Program-made: the position numbers and the translations under genes
From: UBA4246 sp045113695
GTDB lineage: Bacteria > Bacillota > Clostridia > Christensenellales > Aristaeellaceae
Assembly: GCA_045113695.1 (NCBI GenBank)
Contig: JBGUJG010000142.1
Span: 3,721 to 67,720 of the forward strand
Reading direction: 5' to 3'
DNA: 64,000 nucleotides
Shown: positions 24,928 through 33,422 of the stretch, piece after piece
Layout: each line of letters opens with the position of its first letter
Numbering within the stretch: the first letter of the stretch is position 1
The notes under the pieces: model-generated
The model's database searches: none
Told to the model about the DNA's origin: nothing
What the model saw: only the letters and a program-made list of their open reading frames with translations

Positions 24928-25860
24928 ATGACTGCCAAAGCCAAAGAAGCGGCGCCCATGCACATCCGGAAATCGGCGGGAGACCATGCGTTTGAAATTG
25001 CCCTGATCGTCCTGTTCTGCCTGTTCACCCTGCTGTGCGTGTTCCCGTTCTACTATCTGTTCATCAACACCATCTCCAATAACGACGCGGTGACCTCCGG
25101 CCTGGTCAACTTCTGGCCTGTCGGGATTCACTTTACCAACTACCTGAACCTGCTGAACGCTTCCGACCTGGGCAATGCCCTGTTCGTGACCGTCGGCCGC
25201 ACAATTCTGGGCACGGCGCTGATGGTGCTGACCTCGGCCTGGGCCGGGTATCTGGTGACCAAGCGGAAAATGTGGAAGCGTTCCCTGTGGTACCGCGCCC
25301 TCGTCATCACCATGTACTTTAACGCCGGCCTCGTGCCCTGGTACATGAACATGCTGATGCTGGGCCTGACCAACAACTTCCTGGCCTACATCATCCCCGG
25401 CATGGTCGCTCCGTACAACATCATCCTGGTCAAGACCTACATCGAGTCGATTCCCGCTTCGCTGGAAGAAAGCGCCACCATTGACGGCGCGACGACCACC
25501 AAGGTCTTCCTGCGGATCATCCTGCCGCTGTCTGTGCCGATCCTGGCGACGATCTCCATCTTCGGCGCGGTCGGCAACTGGAACTCCTTCCAGGATTCCC
25601 TGCTGCTGATGAGCGGCAGGCCGGACCTGTATACCCTGCAGCACCGCCTGTACGTGTACCTGAACACCACCTCGAACCTGGGCGCGGTCATGAACGCCGG
25701 TGCGGGCGGCGTCAACACGGCGGCGGCCCAGAGCCTGCTGAACACCAAGGTCATCAAGTACACCGTCTCGATGGTGACCATCATCCCGATCCTGCTGGTT
25801 TATCCCTTCATGCAGCGGTACTTTGTCAAGGGCATCATGATGGGATCGGTCAAAGGATAA
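24928..25860 (+). CDS. YtcP/CUT1-type sugar ABC permease
   Basis: A 310-residue permease, partner of the upstream one. It has six predicted helices and the EAA-type loop EESATIDGATTTKVFLRIILP. LplC/YtcP-type permeases pair with LplB in uptake of complex oligosaccharides. It begins 12 nt after the previous stop with GGGGGTGGG upstream. Its stop codon is the first triplet of an AT-rich short repeat. Confidence 0.9.
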   Translation: MTAKAKEAAPMHIRKSAGDHAFEIALIVLFCLFTLLCVFPFYYLFINTISNNDAVTSGLVNFWPVGIHFTNYLNLLNASDLGNALFVTVGRTILGTALMVLTSAWAGYLVTKRKMWKRSLWYRALVITMYFNAGLVPWYMNMLMLGLTNNFLAYIIPGMVAPYNIILVKTYIESIPASLEESATIDGATTTKVFLRIILPLSVPILATISIFGAVGNWNSFQDSLLLMSGRPDLYTLQHRLYVYLNTTSNLGAVMNAGAGGVNTAAAQSLLNTKVIKYTVSMVTIIPILLVYPFMQRYFVKGIMMGSVKG

Positions 25861-25896
25861 TTCATAATTCATAATGCCTAATGCATAATTCACAAT
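25858..25896 (+). repeat. AT-rich short repeat starting on a stop codon
   Basis: A run of AATTCATAAT and AATGCATAAT units begins with the TAA stop of the permease gene. A related run lies at 30381-30405, in the same orientation relative to the 3' end of the MATE gene. Confidence 0.7.
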
Positions 25897-25924
25897 GCTG
25901 AGAGCATGTAACTGAAAGGAGCGT

Positions 25925-27658
25925 ATGAAACCTATGAAGAAAAGCCTTTCCCTGATCCTGGCGCTGGCGCTCGTGTGCTGCGCCGTGCCGTTTGCCGCCA
26001 TGGCCGAAACGGTCGTGGACCGCGACGGGCCGACCATCACGCTGGACGTGTACAGCCAGCTGGCCAACTTCTCCGGCATCCAGCAGGGCTGGGGCGCCGT
26101 GATGCTCAAGGACAAGTTCAACGTGGAGCTCAACATCATCCCCGATCAGGACGGCACGTATGAGACCCGCGTGGCTTCCGGCAACCTGGGCGACATCGTG
26201 GTCTGGGGCGCCAACGGCCAGGACTATAAGAACGCCGTGGAAAAGGGCCTGCTGCTGGACTGGGAAGAGGACAATCTGGCGGAAACCTATGCCCCGTACA
26301 TCTGGGAAAATTACCAGGGCGCCCTGAACGCCAACCGGGCGGTCTCCGGGGACGATACCATTCACGGCTTCGGCCACGCGGTCGCCTTCAAGCAGGGCAG
26401 CCACGCCGCCTTCTTCTACACCTGGGACCTGCGGTGGGACCTGTACAAGCAGCTGGGCTATCCGGAAATCAATAACCTGGACGACCTGTACGACGTCCTG
26501 GCAAAGATGAAGGAACTGGAGCCCACCGACGAAAGGGGCAATCCCACCTACGCGACCTCCATCTGGCCGGACTGGGACGGCAACATGGTCATGTATGTCA
26601 AGTCCCTGGGCACGGCGTATTACGGCTATGACGAGCTGGGCTTCGGATACTACAACCCGAACAACGGCCAGTTTGTCTCCTGCCTGGACGAGGACGGCCC
26701 GTACCTCAAGTGCCTGCAGTTCTTCAACCGCCTCTATCAGGCCGGCCTGCTGGATCCCAACTCCATGACCCAGACCTACGACGTTATGGGCGAAAAGGTC
26801 AAGAACGGCGGCACCTTCTGGGGCATCTTCAACTATTCCACATCCCTGATCTACAATACCACCAGCCATCTGGAGCAGGGCAAGATGATGTATTCCCTTG
26901 TGCCGAAGGAAGCCAGCCCCATCGTCTACGGCCTGGGCACCAACGGCGGCAACCGCGTCTGGACCATCGGCAACTACACCGAGTATCCGGAGCTCTGCCT
27001 GGAGATCCTGAACTGGCTGGCCACGCCCGAAGGTTCCATGTGCATGTGGTACGGCCCCAAGGGCGTCACCTGGGATTATGACGAGAACGGCCTGGCCTAC
27101 TTTACCGAGCTGGGCAAGCTGACCAGCAGCGATTCCTCCCAGTCCATGGACGGCGTTCAGTGGACCAGCCCCTGGACCGGCAAGACCTATACCTTCACCG
27201 GCACCTTCAACGACGGCTGCGTCCAGATCAACAACGTCACCCTGGCGCAGGACATGGAAAACCCGGACGGCGCCAACGGCGAGACCTTCAACAAGAACTC
27301 CTGGGAGTCCGAAGTAACCGCTTCCTCCTACCCGATTCAGGAAGACTGGCGGCAGTGGTCCGGCTTTGCCTCTGCGGATCAGTACATGAACAACGGCAGG
27401 TACACCGTCATGCCGGAGATCAACTACTCCGAGAGCCCCAGGTCCTCTCAGCTGGACCTGATCTGGCAGCAGTGCGCCACCACGGTCAAGCAGTGCTCCT
27501 GGAAGGCCATCTACGCCAAGTCCGACGCCGAGTTCAACGCCGCTGTCAGCGAGATGAAAGCCCGTGTGAACATGTACGGCTGGAAGCAGTGCGTGGAATG
27601 GTGCGAGCAGGAGTGCGCCGCCAAGTGGGCGCTCAGCCAGGAAGCCGCGGTACAGTGA
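25925..27658 (+). CDS. Extracellular sugar-binding protein (LplA-like)
   Basis: A 577-residue substrate-binding protein for the two permeases. A signal peptide (about 1-27) ends at AMAETVVDRDG. The N-terminal YSQLANFSGIQQGWGAVMLKDKFNVEL and NLGDIVVWGANGQ segments match the LplA/YtcQ binding-protein type. It is larger than simple CUT1 binding proteins, as usual for the LplABC class. The ATG at 25925 is very close to AAAGGAG; the ATG at 25934 (giving MKKSLSL) is an equally good start. A strong terminator follows. Confidence 0.88.
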   Translation: MKPMKKSLSLILALALVCCAVPFAAMAETVVDRDGPTITLDVYSQLANFSGIQQGWGAVMLKDKFNVELNIIPDQDGTYETRVASGNLGDIVVWGANGQDYKNAVEKGLLLDWEEDNLAETYAPYIWENYQGALNANRAVSGDDTIHGFGHAVAFKQGSHAAFFYTWDLRWDLYKQLGYPEINNLDDLYDVLAKMKELEPTDERGNPTYATSIWPDWDGNMVMYVKSLGTAYYGYDELGFGYYNPNNGQFVSCLDEDGPYLKCLQFFNRLYQAGLLDPNSMTQTYDVMGEKVKNGGTFWGIFNYSTSLIYNTTSHLEQGKMMYSLVPKEASPIVYGLGTNGGNRVWTIGNYTEYPELCLEILNWLATPEGSMCMWYGPKGVTWDYDENGLAYFTELGKLTSSDSSQSMDGVQWTSPWTGKTYTFTGTFNDGCVQINNVTLAQDMENPDGANGETFNKNSWESEVTASSYPIQEDWRQWSGFASADQYMNNGRYTVMPEINYSESPRSSQLDLIWQQCATTVKQCSWKAIYAKSDAEFNAAVSEMKARVNMYGWKQCVEWCEQECAAKWALSQEAAVQ

Positions 27659-27690
27659 GCGCGCGTCTGCTGATGTCCATACTGCTCTGA

Positions 27691-27744
27691 AGGAACGGCC
27701 AGACCCGGCCGGGCTTCCCGCCCAGCCGGGTCTGGCCTGTTCCT
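27691..27744 (+). terminator. Strong terminator after the sugar ABC operon
   Basis: A stem of about 18 bp (AGGAAC..GCCAGACCCGGC at 27691-27709 with GCCGGGTCTGGC..GTTCCT at 27725-27743) around a C/G-rich loop. It marks the end of the lacI-ABC unit and is read through or bypassed for the GH5 gene. Confidence 0.8.
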
Positions 27745-27770
27745 TTGAAAACAGAAAGGAGGGTGCTGCG

Positions 27771-29006
27771 ATGCAGGAACCAAAGTGCCGGTTGATCTGC
27801 CTGGGTTTGTCGGTTCTGCTCTGTCTGGCCGGTCACGGTTCGGCCGGGGCCGGACAGGAGGAATGGAATATTGCGGATATCGCATCCTATGCGGCCACGG
27901 TCAACCGCCTGGCTGCGGAAAACAGGATTCCGGCGTTTGTATGGGAATGCTCCGAATATGTCGACCGGAGGACCCTGACGATTCCCGTTCCGGAATATCT
28001 GGACGGAATCATGTCGTGCTACGTTTCCCGGGAAGACCCGGGCAACATGGGAGACGATGCGGTGTTTGAAGAAGAGGATGCCTGGCATGCCGCAGCGCTC
28101 ATGACCCCGGGAATCAACCTGGGCAATACACTGGATGCGACCAGTTTCAATCAGAAGGAAGCGCAGCAGGGAAAACTGGGCTGGATTCCCCAATGGGGAG
28201 CGAAAGGCGCTGACGGCAAAGTGCTGCCCTCTGCCTGGGAGACGGCCTGGGGCCAGCCGGTCACCACGGGAGAAATAGCGGATTTCATGCTGGCACCCGG
28301 TTTTCAGGCGGTTCGTATACCGGTGACATGGGCGGAACATCTGGATGAACGGGACCGCGTGGATCCCGCCTGGATGGCCAGGGTGCGGCAGACGGTGGAC
28401 CTGTTTTACAGCCGCGGAGTATACGTCATCCTGAACGCCCATCACGACGGCGGGGCGGACGGCTGGCTGAAGGCGGAGGAAGATGCGTACCGGAAATACA
28501 GCGGCCGTTTTGAAAGCCTCTGGAAGCAGATCGGAGAGACTTTCGCGGACTATGACGAACGCCTTTTGTTCGAGGGCTTCAATGAGATGCTGGACGGGGA
28601 AAGCAACTGGAATACACCGGATGCGGAAGCCATGAAATGGCTGAACGCCTGGAATCAGCTGTTCGTCGATACGGTGCGGTCCCTGGGCGGCCATCACCTG
28701 AAGCGCAATCTGATCGTCATGACCTATGCTGGAAACGGAAGTGAAAGCAGCCTGGCGCAGTTTGTCCTGCCGGCTGACGCGGTGCAGGGCCACCTGATGG
28801 TGGAAGTGCACAATTATGATCCTCAGGCGTTTACCTGGACCAATGCGACCTGGACCAGAATGACGGCCCGCTGGAATGAAAAAACACATGGGGAAATTCT
28901 CCGCCGTGCGTTTGATGTTTACAGAAAATATTCGGACCTGTGGCATGTTCCTTTTGTCCTGGGGGAATACAATGCGGATATGAAGAAGTACGCGGATTAC
29001 GATTGA
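27771..29006 (+). CDS. Secreted GH5-type glycanase, apparently circularly permuted
   Basis: A 411-residue exported glycoside hydrolase resembling GH5 endoglucanases. Signal peptide at about 1-27. The usual GH5 start (beta1, PGINLGNTLDA) is only at residue 113. Catalytic features follow in normal order: R182, HH 224-225 (NAHHDGG), acid/base E272 (FEGFNEM), H347/Y349 (VEVHNY) and nucleophile E399 (VLGEYNA), 12 residues from the C-terminus. The part that normally follows the nucleophile (alpha7-beta8-alpha8) is missing there but lies at residues 36-82: SYAATVNRLAAENRIPAFVW, then VDRRTLTIPVPEYLDGIM. This is a complete barrel in permuted order. It probably releases sugars for the upstream importer. 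Confidence 0.8.
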   Translation: MQEPKCRLICLGLSVLLCLAGHGSAGAGQEEWNIADIASYAATVNRLAAENRIPAFVWECSEYVDRRTLTIPVPEYLDGIMSCYVSREDPGNMGDDAVFEEEDAWHAAALMTPGINLGNTLDATSFNQKEAQQGKLGWIPQWGAKGADGKVLPSAWETAWGQPVTTGEIADFMLAPGFQAVRIPVTWAEHLDERDRVDPAWMARVRQTVDLFYSRGVYVILNAHHDGGADGWLKAEEDAYRKYSGRFESLWKQIGETFADYDERLLFEGFNEMLDGESNWNTPDAEAMKWLNAWNQLFVDTVRSLGGHHLKRNLIVMTYAGNGSESSLAQFVLPADAVQGHLMVEVHNYDPQAFTWTNATWTRMTARWNEKTHGEILRRAFDVYRKYSDLWHVPFVLGEYNADMKKYADYD

Positions 29007-29030
29007 TCCGCCCGGAGAGGAGAATCGTTT

Positions 29031-29786
29031 ATGTATAACGTCAAAGGAAAATGGGCGCTGATCACCGGCGCGGCGCGCGGGATCGGCTGTCTGACGGCGC
29101 TGTTCATGGCGAAGCAGGGAAGCCACCTGATCCTGCACAGCCGGGACCTGAGCCACACGGAAAAAGTGCTGGCAGAAGTACAGGCGCTGGGCGTGCAGGC
29201 TCACGCCGTGGCCGCCGACCTGAGCGACCTTTCCCAGGTGGAACGGATGCTCCGGGAAATCGACGGCCTCGGGGTCGATGTGGACATCGTGCTCAACAAC
29301 GCGGGCCTGCAGATCGCCTACCGGACGGATTACTGCGCGACCCCGGTGTCGGACTATGAGATCAGCTTCCGGGTGAATACCATCGCCCCGGCGATGATCT
29401 GCTATCATTTCCTGCCCAAAATGATGAAAAAGGGAACCGGCAGGATCGTGAACACCACCAGCGGCATCGCCCTGGATGTCTGCCAGGCCGGCTACTCCGC
29501 CAGCAAGGCCGCGCTGGACAAGATCACCATCGACCTGGGCTCGAAGGTCGATGGGACGGATGTGATGATCAACCTGACCGATCCGGGCTGGTGCCGCACG
29601 GACCTGGGCGGGCCGCAGGCGCTCAACGCCCCGGAAAGCGCGATCCCCGGCATTGTGGCCGGCGTGTTCGCGGACGACAAAAAATCCGGCCGGTACCTCG
29701 GCGCCCAGTATTTTGCGGGGCTGACACTCGAGGAAACGGTCCGGAAAGCGGAAAGAGAGTTCAGCAGCCCCTATCACAGGGGATGA
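29031..29786 (+). CDS. Short-chain dehydrogenase/reductase
   Basis: A 251-residue SDR oxidoreductase with Rossmann fold. Visible motifs: the cofactor loop TGAARGIG (about residues 13-20), NNAG (about 89-92), catalytic serine in NTTSGIAL and the YSASK pair (about 154-158). HSRD after beta2 suggests NADP preference (inference). It is 25 nt after the GH5 gene with GGAGAGGAGA upstream, so may be co-transcribed. Substrate unknown, possibly a sugar or polyol given the locus. Its 3' end overlaps the convergent MTHFS gene by 26 nt. Confidence 0.88.
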   Translation: MYNVKGKWALITGAARGIGCLTALFMAKQGSHLILHSRDLSHTEKVLAEVQALGVQAHAVAADLSDLSQVERMLREIDGLGVDVDIVLNNAGLQIAYRTDYCATPVSDYEISFRVNTIAPAMICYHFLPKMMKKGTGRIVNTTSGIALDVCQAGYSASKAALDKITIDLGSKVDGTDVMINLTDPGWCRTDLGGPQALNAPESAIPGIVAGVFADDKKSGRYLGAQYFAGLTLEETVRKAEREFSSPYHRG

Positions 29787-30354
29787 CGCCTTCCCCGTAC
29801 GCAACGGCATCCACCGGGACGTCCAGGCTGCCGGCCGGGATGTCCCGGCTCATCAGGGCCTGATGGCACAGACAGACTGTCCGGCACGGATGCTCTGAAA
29901 GGAACGCGTCGTAATAGCCGCCCCCGTGGCCCAGGCGGTCTCCCCGGGGAGAAACGCTGACGCAGGGAACGAAGGCCAGGTCCACATGCCGCGCGCAGGG
30001 GCCGCCGGCCGCCGGTTCCGGGATCCCGAAGGAGCCGGGCCGGAGATCGTCCAGGGATAAGATCCGCACCGCGTCCATCCGCGGTTTTTCCCGGCATCTG
30101 GGGACATACACCTCTTTTCCGTCCCGCAGCGCCGCCCGGATCAGGGCCCCGGTATCCGGCTCTTTCCCGACACTGACGTAAATGAATACGGACTTTGCCT
30201 CCCGGTACCATGCGGAATCCAGTACGTCCCGAATGATCCGCTCCCCGGAGGCTTCCGCCGCTCCGTCCGCAAGCGCCTGCCATTTCAGGCGCATTCCGGC
30301 CCGGAGCGCTTTTTTTCTGAGGCTGATTTCTTCTTCCGTCCATTGCGTTCCCAT
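29761..30354 (-). CDS. 5-formyltetrahydrofolate cyclo-ligase
   Basis: A 197-residue MTHFS-family enzyme that converts 5-formyl-THF to 5,10-methenyl-THF using ATP. The signature GDRLGHGGGYYDAFL is at about residues 138-152, and the N-terminal basic region LRKKALRAGMRLKWQAL matches the family. The ATG at 30354 has GGAGA 7 nt upstream. Its C-terminus is encoded opposite the SDR 3' end. Confidence 0.92.
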   Translation of the reverse strand: MGTQWTEEEISLRKKALRAGMRLKWQALADGAAEASGERIIRDVLDSAWYREAKSVFIYVSVGKEPDTGALIRAALRDGKEVYVPRCREKPRMDAVRILSLDDLRPGSFGIPEPAAGGPCARHVDLAFVPCVSVSPRGDRLGHGGGYYDAFLSEHPCRTVCLCHQALMSRDIPAGSLDVPVDAVAYGEGVIPCDRGC

Positions 30355-30380
30355 GCCGCATTCTCCTGTCAGGTCAAATC

Positions 30381-30405
30381 ATTATGCATTATGTATTATG
30401 AATTC
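30381..30405 (-). repeat. AT-rich short repeat at the MATE stop codon
   Basis: On the minus strand this reads as AATTCATAAT, ACATAATGCATAAT units. The last codons of the MATE gene (Asn-Ser-stop) are part of it. Compare 25858-25896. Confidence 0.7.
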
Positions 30406-31799
30406 CGTATTTTCCCGATCCACCGGTTCAGCAGCCACAGCGCGAACACGGCCCCGCAGGCCTCCCCGGCGGGCAGGGCGGACGCCATGCCGGTTTCGCC
30501 GAAGAGGCGGTCCAGGATGATCATGAAGGGGATGTAAAAGACCAGCTCCCGGACGAAGGCGTGCAGGAGGGTTCCCTTTCCGTCGCCCATGGCCTGCAGG
30601 CAGAACGAGGTGTGGTAGTTGATGAACTGAACCGGGGAGGCCGCGCACCGGATCCGCAGGAACAGGGCGGCGTAGGCCAGCGTACGGACGGCGTTTTCCG
30701 CATGCTGCGCATCGCCTGCGGAGACGCTCAGGAAGGCCCGGGATACCTGCGGGGCAAACAGTTCGAACAGGGCGATGCACGCAAAGGAGATCAGCAGGCC
30801 CCATCTGCGGGCTGTGTCAATGGTCTGCCGCATTCGCCGGTGATCGCCCGAAGCATAGTTGAAAGCGACGATCGGCAGCATGCCCTGGCAGATGCCGATG
30901 TTGACGGCGTTGGGCAGGCGTTCCACCTTCATCACGATGCCGATGCCGGCGAGCACCAGGTCGCTGTGGGCGGCGGCCAGGCGGTTGAGGCTGACATTGG
31001 CCAGGTCGAACAGGCCGGTCAGCATGGCAGAAGGGACGCCGACGGCAAACTCGCTCTTTCTGTCTTCCGGCCGGGCGGCGGCCGCGTCCCGCAGCCGCAG
31101 GCTCAAAGGCGCTTCCCGGGAAGCCTTCCGGTAAGCGGTCAGCAGGTAGACGCAGGAAACGCCGTTGGACAGGGCGGTCGCGACGGCAGCGCCGGTGACC
31201 TCCTGGCCGCGGGGCAGCAGGACGAACATGAACAGCGGGTCCAGCAGGCAGTTGAGGATGCCGCCGGCGCTCAGGCCGATGCCGGCCTTCCCGGCGTAGC
31301 CGGCATTTCTGAGCAGGTGGGCCAGAGCAGCCGAGAGAATGGCCGGCAGGCTGCCGATCACGATCACGATCAGGGCGTAGCTCCGGGCAAAGCCGATGGT
31401 CTGGTCCGACGCGCCCAGGAAGCGGAGCAGCGGGTCCAGGAACAGGCCGGTCAGGGAGGAATAGAGGACGGCGATCAGCACGGCTCCCCAGACGCTGAAA
31501 GCGCTGACCTGACGGGCCCTGTCCGGCGCCCCGCTGCCGTTCAGCCGGGATACAAGGCTGCCGCCGCCGATGCCGAAAAGATTCGACAGCGCGACGTTCA
31601 GCATGACCATTGTCAGTGTCAGGGTGGTCGCGGCCGTCATATAGGAATTGCCGGTCCGCCCGATAAAATAGGTGTCGACCATGTTGTAGATCAGGTTGAT
31701 CAGCTGGCTGATCACCGTCGGAACGGCCATGGTCCAGAGCGCTTTGGGAACCGGAGCGCTTGCAAACAGTTCTTTTTTGGCATACGAAGCTTGTTTCAT
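30396..31799 (-). CDS. MATE-family efflux transporter
   Basis: A 467-residue membrane protein with about 12 helices in two homologous halves. It begins after a short basic tail with PKALWTMAVPTVISQLINLI, a typical MATE first helix, and has NMVDTYFIGRTGNSYMTA with the conserved acidic residue. MATE proteins export drugs or metabolites by Na+ or H+ antiport. The start at 31799 follows AGGAGG. A TATAAT box lies at about 31841 on the minus strand, with a poor -35. The last codons come from an AT-rich repeat. Confidence 0.92.
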   Translation of the reverse strand: MKQASYAKKELFASAPVPKALWTMAVPTVISQLINLIYNMVDTYFIGRTGNSYMTAATTLTLTMVMLNVALSNLFGIGGGSLVSRLNGSGAPDRARQVSAFSVWGAVLIAVLYSSLTGLFLDPLLRFLGASDQTIGFARSYALIVIVIGSLPAILSAALAHLLRNAGYAGKAGIGLSAGGILNCLLDPLFMFVLLPRGQEVTGAAVATALSNGVSCVYLLTAYRKASREAPLSLRLRDAAAARPEDRKSEFAVGVPSAMLTGLFDLANVSLNRLAAAHSDLVLAGIGIVMKVERLPNAVNIGICQGMLPIVAFNYASGDHRRMRQTIDTARRWGLLISFACIALFELFAPQVSRAFLSVSAGDAQHAENAVRTLAYAALFLRIRCAASPVQFINYHTSFCLQAMGDGKGTLLHAFVRELVFYIPFMIILDRLFGETGMASALPAGEACGAVFALWLLNRWIGKIRNS

Positions 31800-31883
31800 G
31801 CTGCGCCTCCTGCGCCGGGATAAGAATGGAACAGAACCAATTATACCACAGAACCGAAAAGAAATGGTAGAGACAACCAGGGA

Positions 31884-31990
31884 AACATCTCATGAACAGA
31901 TTTCATCTGCCCGGTCTGGGGGACCGGTCAGCATCGCCGGTGAAGGATCGGGCGGCCTTGAAACCCGGAAGAGCCGGCTTCTTTATACTT
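31884..31990 (+). promoter_or_regulatory. Structured leader upstream of ktrB, possible ydaO-like element
   Basis: The region has a CAGAT..ATCTG hairpin (31897-31909), CCGGTC-loop-GACCGG containing GGGGGACC (31911-31926), and GCCGGTGAAGG followed by TTGAAACCCGG. The order GGGGGACC, GGTGAA, GAAxCCCG recalls the c-di-AMP (ydaO/yuaA) riboswitch, which controls ktrAB in Bacillus. However, the conserved CAGCTAACC block and closing P1 stem are not evident. Confidence 0.3.
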
Positions 31991-32073
31991 TCTTTACGCC
32001 TTTCCTGTCATCATTAACGCCGTTCTTATTTCCTTTGCCCTATAATGCTGCTCAGGGGGAAAGGAGTGGAACC

Positions 32074-33402
32074 GTGAGGATTTGGAGAAATGTCCGCATT
32101 TCGACCTTTCAGGTCATTGTCCTGGGCTTCTTCGGCTGGATCATGGCGGGGACGGCGCTGCTGATGCTGCCGGTGTCCAGCCGCCAGCCAGGGGGAGCCG
32201 GTTTTGAGGACTGCCTGTTTACGGCTGTCTCCGCGGTATGCGTGACCGGGCTCGTGGTCCGGGATACGGCGGTCTGCTGGTCCCCGTTCGGACAGGCGGT
32301 GATCCTCCTGCTGATCCAGGTGGGCGGCCTCGGGGTCGTGACGGCGGCGGTTTCCCTGGCTTTCATTTCCGGAAGGAAGATCGGCCTGATGCAGCGGAGC
32401 GTCCTGCAGGAATCCATTTCGGCCCCGCAGGTCGGCGGCGTGATCCGCCTGACCCGTTTTATCGTCCTGACGGCTTTTCTGCTGGAAGGGGCCGGCGCCC
32501 TGCTGCTGCTGCCCGCCTTTGTGCCGGAGTTCGGGTGGGGGCAGGGCCTTTGGTATGCGGTCTTTCATGCCGTTTCGGCCTTCTGCAACGCCGGGTTTGA
32601 CCTGATGGGCGTCCGGGGAGCTTTTTCTTCCATGACGGGCTTTTCCGGCAATATCTGGGTCAACGCGGCCCTCATTTTCCTGATCACGGCGGGCGGCATC
32701 GGGTTCCTGACATGGGAGGATATCCGCCGGCACGGCCTCAGGTGGAAGCAGTACCGCCTGCAGAGCAGGATGGTGCTTTCGTTTTCCGCCGTGCTGATCC
32801 TCCTGCCGTTTCTCTGGTTTTTCTCATTTGAGACGGAAGGCGCGACGGGCGGACGGATCCTCCCTTCCCTGTTCCAGTCCGTGACCCTGCGCACGGCGGG
32901 ATTCAATACTGTTGACCTGACCCGGATCAGCGGCGGCGGACAGACCCTGATGATCCTGTGGATGCTGATCGGCGGATCGCCCGGCTCCACCGCGGGCGGT
33001 ATGAAGACCACCACGGCGGCGGTGCTGCTGCTGACGGCCTGGTCGGTCTTCCGCAGGAGGGAGGACACTGCCGCTTTCGGCCGCCGGATCGGGGAAGACG
33101 CCGTACGCGGGGCCGTTGCCGTGATGATGATGTATTTCCTTTTGTTTTTTCTGAGCGGCCTTATGATCAGCGCGCTGGAGCGCCTGCCGCTGCTGCCCTG
33201 CCTGTTTGAAACGGCGTCCGCCCTGGGCACGGTGGGGCTGAGCCTGGGGATCACGGTCTGGCTGGGCCCCGTTTCCCGGTGTATCCTGATGGGTCTGATG
33301 TTTCTGGGCAGGGTCGGCGGCCTGACGCTGATCTGGGCGGCGCAGTCCGTCCGGAAGTCTCCCCGCGGTGCCCTGCCGCTGGAAAAAATTACGATCGGTT
33401 AA
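32074..33402 (+). CDS. ktrB: KtrB/TrkH-family potassium channel subunit
   Basis: A 442-residue K+ translocating subunit. Four pore loops each carry the selectivity-filter glycine: VCVTGLVV, FCNAGFDL, LRTAGFNTVD and LGTVGLSLG. The start is GTG at 32074 after AAAGGAG. The length equals that of KtrB rather than the longer TrkH. A TATAAT lies at 32041, but a good -35 is missing. It is followed 20 nt later by the KtrA gating subunit. Confidence 0.93.
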   Translation: MRIWRNVRISTFQVIVLGFFGWIMAGTALLMLPVSSRQPGGAGFEDCLFTAVSAVCVTGLVVRDTAVCWSPFGQAVILLLIQVGGLGVVTAAVSLAFISGRKIGLMQRSVLQESISAPQVGGVIRLTRFIVLTAFLLEGAGALLLLPAFVPEFGWGQGLWYAVFHAVSAFCNAGFDLMGVRGAFSSMTGFSGNIWVNAALIFLITAGGIGFLTWEDIRRHGLRWKQYRLQSRMVLSFSAVLILLPFLWFFSFETEGATGGRILPSLFQSVTLRTAGFNTVDLTRISGGGQTLMILWMLIGGSPGSTAGGMKTTTAAVLLLTAWSVFRRREDTAAFGRRIGEDAVRGAVAVMMMYFLLFFLSGLMISALERLPLLPCLFETASALGTVGLSLGITVWLGPVSRCILMGLMFLGRVGGLTLIWAAQSVRKSPRGALPLEKITIG

Positions 33403-33422
33403 AGAACAGGAGGCAAAACGAG

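Noticed and set aside
23353..26139. Long open frame (928 codons) antisense to the permease and binding-protein genes
   Set aside because: It is His/Asp/Gln-rich, low-complexity, has no domain, and mirrors the codon bias of the real genes on the plus strand. The same applies to the long antisense frames at 5009-7129, 21142-23352 and 46398-49049.
27771..29006. GH5 gene as a simple C-terminally truncated pseudogene
   Set aside because: The piece missing from the C-terminus is present at the N-terminus in good condition, the signal peptide is intact and all catalytic residues remain, so permutation explains the data better.
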